Below, one piece after another: positions 60,473-64,000 of a stretch of 64,000 nt of DNA. The notes beneath the pieces are model-generated. The model saw nothing but the letters and a program-made list of their open reading frames with translations, had not been told where the DNA came from and ran no database searches. The position numbers and the translations under genes are program-made. Location of the stretch: assembly GCF_011174675.1 (NCBI RefSeq), contig NZ_JAANIG010000025.1, forward strand, positions 1 through 64,000, given 5' to 3'. The first letter of the stretch is position 1. The number at the start of each line of letters is the position of its first letter. The DNA comes from Perlabentimonas gracilis (GTDB taxonomy: Bacteria > Bacteroidota > Bacteroidia > Bacteroidales > Tenuifilaceae).

Positions 60473-60787
60473 TATTCTTGCAGGCTCCCGCCTGCTGCAA
60501 GCTTAACCTAGGTAATTTACCCATTTGGCCTAAGTGGTTCGGCTTTCACCAATTCCACCCTGCTACCATACGATTGGCCTTGCCGAGCTCTCTCGTCAAG
60601 TTTCCACCTATACGAGAACGGTTCGTCAGCAGCCTGGGGCTAACCTGATGTAAACTTACTGCATCCAACCTTTCTAAATCTAGCCCCCAACCCTTTCAAG
60701 AGCAAAAAATTAACATCCCCCAACGGTCAGCATACCAGCGAGATGCCGAAGTGGCTCGTGCTTTATTTTAAAAAACTTCAAAATAGC

Positions 60788-60828
60788 TTGTCACAAATTG
60801 GCACTTGGCGACACATATAGTAGAGGGG
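60788..60828 (+). promoter_or_regulatory. Bipartite element TTGTCACAAA-N23-TAGAGGGG, copy 4 (HTH gene)
   Basis: TTGTCACAAA (60788-60797) and TAGAGGGG (60821-60828), 23-base spacer, 57 bases before the HTH start. Sequence in the spacer differs from copies 1-3, so the match is confined to the two boxes and the flanking TATAG-like bases; it is not a simple duplicate of the block. Confidence 0.6.
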
Positions 60829-60884
60829 CATACTCTCTCTGCATAGTTTTTCGCTATTTCGTAACCAGTAACCAGCAAGCTGCA

Positions 60885-61172
60885 ATGATATTAAAAGCAA
60901 AGGATCAGCTCGAAAGGCTTCACCAGCTTATTGAAAGTGGCAGCACAGGCTCACCCGCCGAGTTAGCCCAGCGTTTAGGTGTAACCGACCGCACGGTTCG
61001 CAACTACATCAGTCAGCTTGTCAAACTTGGGGCGCCTGTCGAATATTCCCGTTCCAGCCAAACATACTACTACAAGCACCCAGTTGCGCTTAGGTTTACC
61101 TTCGAGCCCTTGAATACAAGCGCTCAGGAGACAAGTGGGGGGGGGGTAACAGCCTTTCTGTTAGCAGGATAG
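60885..61172 (+). CDS. Small helix-turn-helix regulator (HTH_11/DeoR-type) with a G10 tract
   Basis: 95 residues from ATG 60885 (MILKAKDQLERLHQL), the first Met with a domain start; the frame opens at 60798 inside the bipartite element, so the shorter start is preferred. SPAELAQRLGVTDRTVRNYI is the winged-helix HTH. The C-terminal tail contains a G10 run (61137-61146); losing one G would end the protein at once, gaining one would replace the tail. Could therefore be phase-variable. Its promoter box links it to the LytTR cassettes. Confidence 0.7.
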   Translation: MILKAKDQLERLHQLIESGSTGSPAELAQRLGVTDRTVRNYISQLVKLGAPVEYSRSSQTYYYKHPVALRFTFEPLNTSAQETSGGGVTAFLLAG

Positions 61173-61308
61173 GGGGAGGTAAGTGATAATCTCAATTCTA
61201 AATCCCTTTTTTTACATCTCAGACCACTAAGCGTAACGACATGACATTTAGCTAGATATTAATACTTATGTGTAATTTGTGTTGTAAAACATATGTTGTG
61301 GTGCTACA

Positions 61309-61325
61309 CGGAAATGTCATTTCCG
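61309..61325. promoter_or_regulatory. 17-base operator-like palindrome before the 61416 gene
   Basis: CGGAAATG-T-CATTTCCG has perfect 8-base arms and lies 11 bases upstream of the minus-7 box TACCTTTG (61336-61343), which is itself inside GGTATACC-TTT-GGTATGCC. A repressor or activator site for the lipoprotein gene is likely; the regulator is unknown. Confidence 0.5.
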
Positions 61326-61415
61326 CGAAGGGGTATACCTTTGGTATGCCAAAATATCCTGAATGGGCCCAAAGGGTTTTTGATGTTTAATATTTTAACC
61401 TAAAAAGTAAATGAA

Positions 61416-62384
61416 ATGAAAAGAATTAAATTATTTTCAACTATTTGTCTACTGATTTCTCTTTCGACTTCATGCTTAAAACAGGAGCCATTGAATCTTG
61501 AGCAAATTGCTTTAGAAGAGCAGTTTAATGTTGTTGAAAAAGAAGGGCGTCTTGTTTTTAAAAACAGGGAAAGTTTTGATAAAACAATTGATTTTATACT
61601 GCAGTCTCCAGCAAATCTTGAGACATTTAATTGTACTTTTATTAATTTCTGTTCAAACTATTCTGCTTTTGAAAGAATAAGTGATGAATTTTTTCAAAGG
61701 GAACTTAATGGAGAGAAAATAGATTTTGATAAAGTTAAGAATGTTGGTGTGCTTCTAAAACAGGGTGATGATTTATATTTTGAGCCTGTAGTGTTTGTTG
61801 ATGTATTGTCTTCGATTTTTAATGAGGATGGTATTGTTCAAATTGCTGATTCAATATATAAGTTTACTAGAGAGTATACTATCCAAGGACATATTGACCA
61901 ATTACAAGAAATACTAGATACCGATTCAGGCAGTAAAAATGGCAACTTAACTTTTCACCAGAACATTGTTGAGAATATTGAGGTAGAAGGCATTAAAAGT
62001 GATGAAAAGGAGTGTAGAGTAGATTATGACTCTAGATATCGAAGACTAAGAGGTGGCGCATGGACAGTTAGGTTGCATTTGTATAATTCGCTGTACATCT
62101 CATCTACTAACTTAAGGCGGCCATGCCGTGGAAGTTTATGTATATGGTATCAAAGAGCCACAGATTATATTGAAGTAAGTGCATCAGGCGTTTGGCATTA
62201 CCCTGGTTCAGGATTTCCAGAATACTCATTTGATTTCTTTGAGAATGGTACCAATACTGCTAGAGTTTCGAAAAATCTAGATTTTACTGTAAATGCAAAT
62301 CTATATCCTGAGATAAAAACTTTTGAAGGGCATCATATGTTAGAATGGGGCACAACTACCGTTCAGTGTAATACAAATATGTAG
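61416..62384 (+). CDS. Lipoprotein of unknown function
   Basis: 322 residues; signal peptide with lipobox L-S-T-S-C (near 20). The middle is helical, the C-terminal third has aromatic strands and several cysteines (RPCRGSLCIWYQ, VQCNTNM). Resembles the large Bacteroides lipoproteins of the DUF4848 kind, but I cannot assign it firmly. It precedes a barrel and TonB-receptor gene pair but has its own terminator. Confidence 0.6.
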   Translation: MKRIKLFSTICLLISLSTSCLKQEPLNLEQIALEEQFNVVEKEGRLVFKNRESFDKTIDFILQSPANLETFNCTFINFCSNYSAFERISDEFFQRELNGEKIDFDKVKNVGVLLKQGDDLYFEPVVFVDVLSSIFNEDGIVQIADSIYKFTREYTIQGHIDQLQEILDTDSGSKNGNLTFHQNIVENIEVEGIKSDEKECRVDYDSRYRRLRGGAWTVRLHLYNSLYISSTNLRRPCRGSLCIWYQRATDYIEVSASGVWHYPGSGFPEYSFDFFENGTNTARVSKNLDFTVNANLYPEIKTFEGHHMLEWGTTTVQCNTNM

Positions 62385-62393
62385 CTAAAGGAG

Positions 62394-62436
62394 TAACCTG
62401 GATAAGCTAGGTGCATGGCTTATTCAGGTTATTTTT
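62394..62436 (+). terminator. Intrinsic terminator after the 61416 lipoprotein
   Basis: TAACCTGGATAAGC (62394-62407) pairs with GCTTATTCAGGTTA (62418-62431) apart from one mismatch, then T5. Confidence 0.8.
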
Positions 62437-62469
62437 AGAGAAAAATTTCTCACTATATAAAAATGCATC

Positions 62470-62477
62470 TATTTTTG
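62470..62477 (+). promoter_or_regulatory. Minus-7 box for the barrel/TonB-receptor pair
   Basis: TATTTTTG, a full match to TAnnTTTG, 31 bases before the start at 62509. Confidence 0.4.
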
Positions 62478-62508
62478 TAATAATCATTAACTAAATTACT
62501 CTTCACAG

Positions 62509-63087
62509 ATGAGAACTTTCTTTGTTTTACTCTTTCTATTGGTTACCTCTTTTCAAGTTTTTTCGCAGCAAGCCTCAACCGAAAGGCAAATTGGAGGATT
62601 TCAGGTAGGTATTATTGACAATAACCTAGGTGTAACCTATTATCATGAGCAAATGCTAACAAATGATATTGCCCTTAGGGGAGAGGCAATTGTAGGCTTT
62701 GGGTGGGGTAATAAGTCGGTTGTTTGCGGCCCAGCACTATCCATTCAACCTCGCTGGCATTACAATATCAACAAAAGGGAATCGTCGGGTATTGATGTGG
62801 CAAGGAACTCCGCAAATTTTTTAGGTTTAAATGTATCATACAACCTACCCTACAACTTATGGTATAACTCCGATTTATCGCAATGGGAAAGTAATACTTT
62901 TAAGGGGCAAGATAGGGTTAATGTCGCCGCGAATTGGGGAATTAGAAGAGCTATAGGTAGTAGGCTAAACTACGAAGTTGGAGTTGGTTTAGGTTATAGG
63001 TACTATATCGACAATGACTATCGGCTATCTAATCCTCCATTGTACTTAAGCCTAAACTTAAGGTTTGGTTTCGACATCTACAAGTAG
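62509..63087 (+). CDS. Outer-membrane beta-barrel-like protein
   Basis: 192 residues; signal peptide cleaved after V-F-S-Q, then regular barrel-like strands (LNYEVGVGLGYRYYID) ending in YLSLNLRFGFDIY. Small eight-strand-type barrel of unknown family. Starts a transcript with the TonB-dependent receptor 14 bases later. Confidence 0.6.
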   Translation: MRTFFVLLFLLVTSFQVFSQQASTERQIGGFQVGIIDNNLGVTYYHEQMLTNDIALRGEAIVGFGWGNKSVVCGPALSIQPRWHYNINKRESSGIDVARNSANFLGLNVSYNLPYNLWYNSDLSQWESNTFKGQDRVNVAANWGIRRAIGSRLNYEVGVGLGYRYYIDNDYRLSNPPLYLSLNLRFGFDIYK

Positions 63088-63101
63088 TTTACACACTGCC
63101 A

Positions 63102-64000
63102 ATGACCATTTTTTTGAGAATACCTATAGCTGTTACCGTACTATTTTTGGGGGCTACATTATCATTATGGTCTCAAGGGGTAACTCTGCACGGTTTCGTT
63201 AGGGAAAAGGGAACAGGCGAGAGCCTCCCAGGAGCTACAGTTGCACTTGCCAATAGATCAAGGGGTGCAATATCCAATGAGTATGGTTACTTTAGCCTTA
63301 TGCTTAGCAAAGGTGAGGTGGATATTCAGGTTTCATTTGTTGGATATCAGCCTATTCTAAATTCTTTTAAAATGGTTTCCGATAGTTTGGTCACCTTTTA
63401 CCTTGAACCTACTAGTATTGACGAGGTTCGAATTGTTTCGCAGCGGGTTGATATATCGGCTAACGATCCCAATATGACTACATTAACTATGAAGCAGGTT
63501 AAGAAAATACCTCCGCTTTTAGGTGAACATGATGTAATGAAAGCATTAGCGCTTACTGCAGGTGTAAATACTGGAACCGATGGTAGTTCAAGTATACATG
63601 TAAGGGGTGGAACACCCGATCAAAACCTAGTGCTTCTCGATGGAGCCACGGTATACAACAACAATCATTTATTTGGCTTATTCTCTGTTTTCAACACAGA
63701 AGCAATTCAAAGTGTTGAAATAATTAAGAATGGTTTTCCAGCGCGTTATGGTGGCAGGCTCTCTTCGGTGGTTAATGTTAGCATGAAGGAGGGCAACAGA
63801 GAGCGAATAAGGTCTAACCTGAGCGTTGGCCCGTTAACGTCTCAGTTTACCATTGATGGCCCCGTGGTAAAAGATAAATCCTCATTTATGTTTTCCTCGA
63901 GAGCGGCTTACTTAAGCGTTATCGGATTACCCGCTATGTATCTTTATGCGTATCCTAGTTCAGGTGTAAACAGCTATGTTAACTATATAATGTACGATTT
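63102..64000 (+). CDS. TonB-dependent receptor with N-terminal carboxypeptidase-regulatory domain, partial
   Basis: An open frame from ATG 63102 runs to the right edge (299 codons). A signal peptide (cleaved near T-L-S-L-W-S-Q) is followed by a CarboxypepD_reg-like beta-sandwich (VTLHGFVREKGTGESLPGAT, about 25-105) and a plug domain with VRGGTPDQNLVLLDGATVYN and a NGFPARYGGRLSSVVNV segment. It is a SusC-like/TonB-dependent outer-membrane transporter missing its barrel because the window ends. The cargo is not predictable. Confidence 0.88.
   Translation, partial: MTIFLRIPIAVTVLFLGATLSLWSQGVTLHGFVREKGTGESLPGATVALANRSRGAISNEYGYFSLMLSKGEVDIQVSFVGYQPILNSFKMVSDSLVTFYLEPTSIDEVRIVSQRVDISANDPNMTTLTMKQVKKIPPLLGEHDVMKALALTAGVNTGTDGSSSIHVRGGTPDQNLVLLDGATVYNNNHLFGLFSVFNTEAIQSVEIIKNGFPARYGGRLSSVVNVSMKEGNRERIRSNLSVGPLTSQFTIDGPVVKDKSSFMFSSRAAYLSVIGLPAMYLYAYPSSGVNSYVNYIMYD

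Noticed and set aside
60788-60828. Sigma-54 promoter reading of the bipartite element
   Set aside because: TGGCAC occurs only in copy 4, the GC spacing to a TTGC box is wrong, and the other three copies lack it.

Overview
The window looks like a chromosomal segment of an anaerobic Bacteroidota, probably Bacteroidales. The evidence is a core block in a gene order typical of that group (CBS protein, Omp85 protein, nadK, DUF6089-type barrels, uppS, bamA, two ompH-like genes, murI; and prs, ctc/rplY, pth, S4 protein), many lipoproteins, repeated TAnnTTTG minus-7 boxes, a ferredoxin-type 2-oxoacid oxidoreductase and a SusC-type TonB-dependent receptor. No rRNA, tRNA or CRISPR array was seen.

Positions 1-21700 are accessory and almost wholly on the minus strand. 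The region is built from repeated modules. Two tandem cassettes (about 826-3715 and 4029-7871) each hold a stand-alone LytTR regulator, a small secreted cysteine-containing peptide, a six-bladed beta-propeller lipoprotein and a thioredoxin-like CxxC lipoprotein; the second also carries a signal peptidase I. Between regulator and peptide both copies keep the same layout: three GATAASTGCA boxes spaced exactly 21 bp, a GATGTTT/AAACATC palindrome and a hairpin whose pairing is preserved. A bipartite element, TTGTCACAAA-N23-TAGAGGGG, precedes both LytTR genes, lies upstream of the 17022-8296 operon and recurs 43 kb away before a small HTH gene. A duplicated block of about 300 bp accompanies the first three. 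The 17022-8296 operon encodes exported proteins (alpha/beta hydrolase, PQQ-like propeller, S41 peptidase, barrels, L-domain repeats). Positions 21684-17965 hold three more tandem propeller lipoproteins, seven in the window counting one truncated copy at the left edge.

Positions 22298-29710 are on the plus strand: a DUF4168 protein, a methyltransferase, a noncoding stretch with a palindromic element and twelve telomere-like heptamers, then a four-gene catabolic operon (sodium:solute symporter, family III CoA-transferase, 2-oxoacid:ferredoxin oxidoreductase alpha and fused beta-gamma subunits). Positions 29761-40437 are the minus-strand envelope and cell-wall block. Positions 40497-60367 are mostly housekeeping genes (pdxJ, udk, manA, prs, pth, engB, ettA) mixed with exported hydrolases, an OlsF-like acyltransferase and an orphan SiaB-like protein. 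Positions 60885-64000 hold the HTH gene with a G10 tract, a lipoprotein, a small barrel and the start of a TonB-dependent receptor.

The best candidate for an undescribed system is the twin LytTR/peptide/propeller/thioredoxin-like/signal-peptidase cassette. I infer a secreted-peptide pathway (signalling or antagonism) under a LytTR regulator; the sequence shows the parts, not the function.
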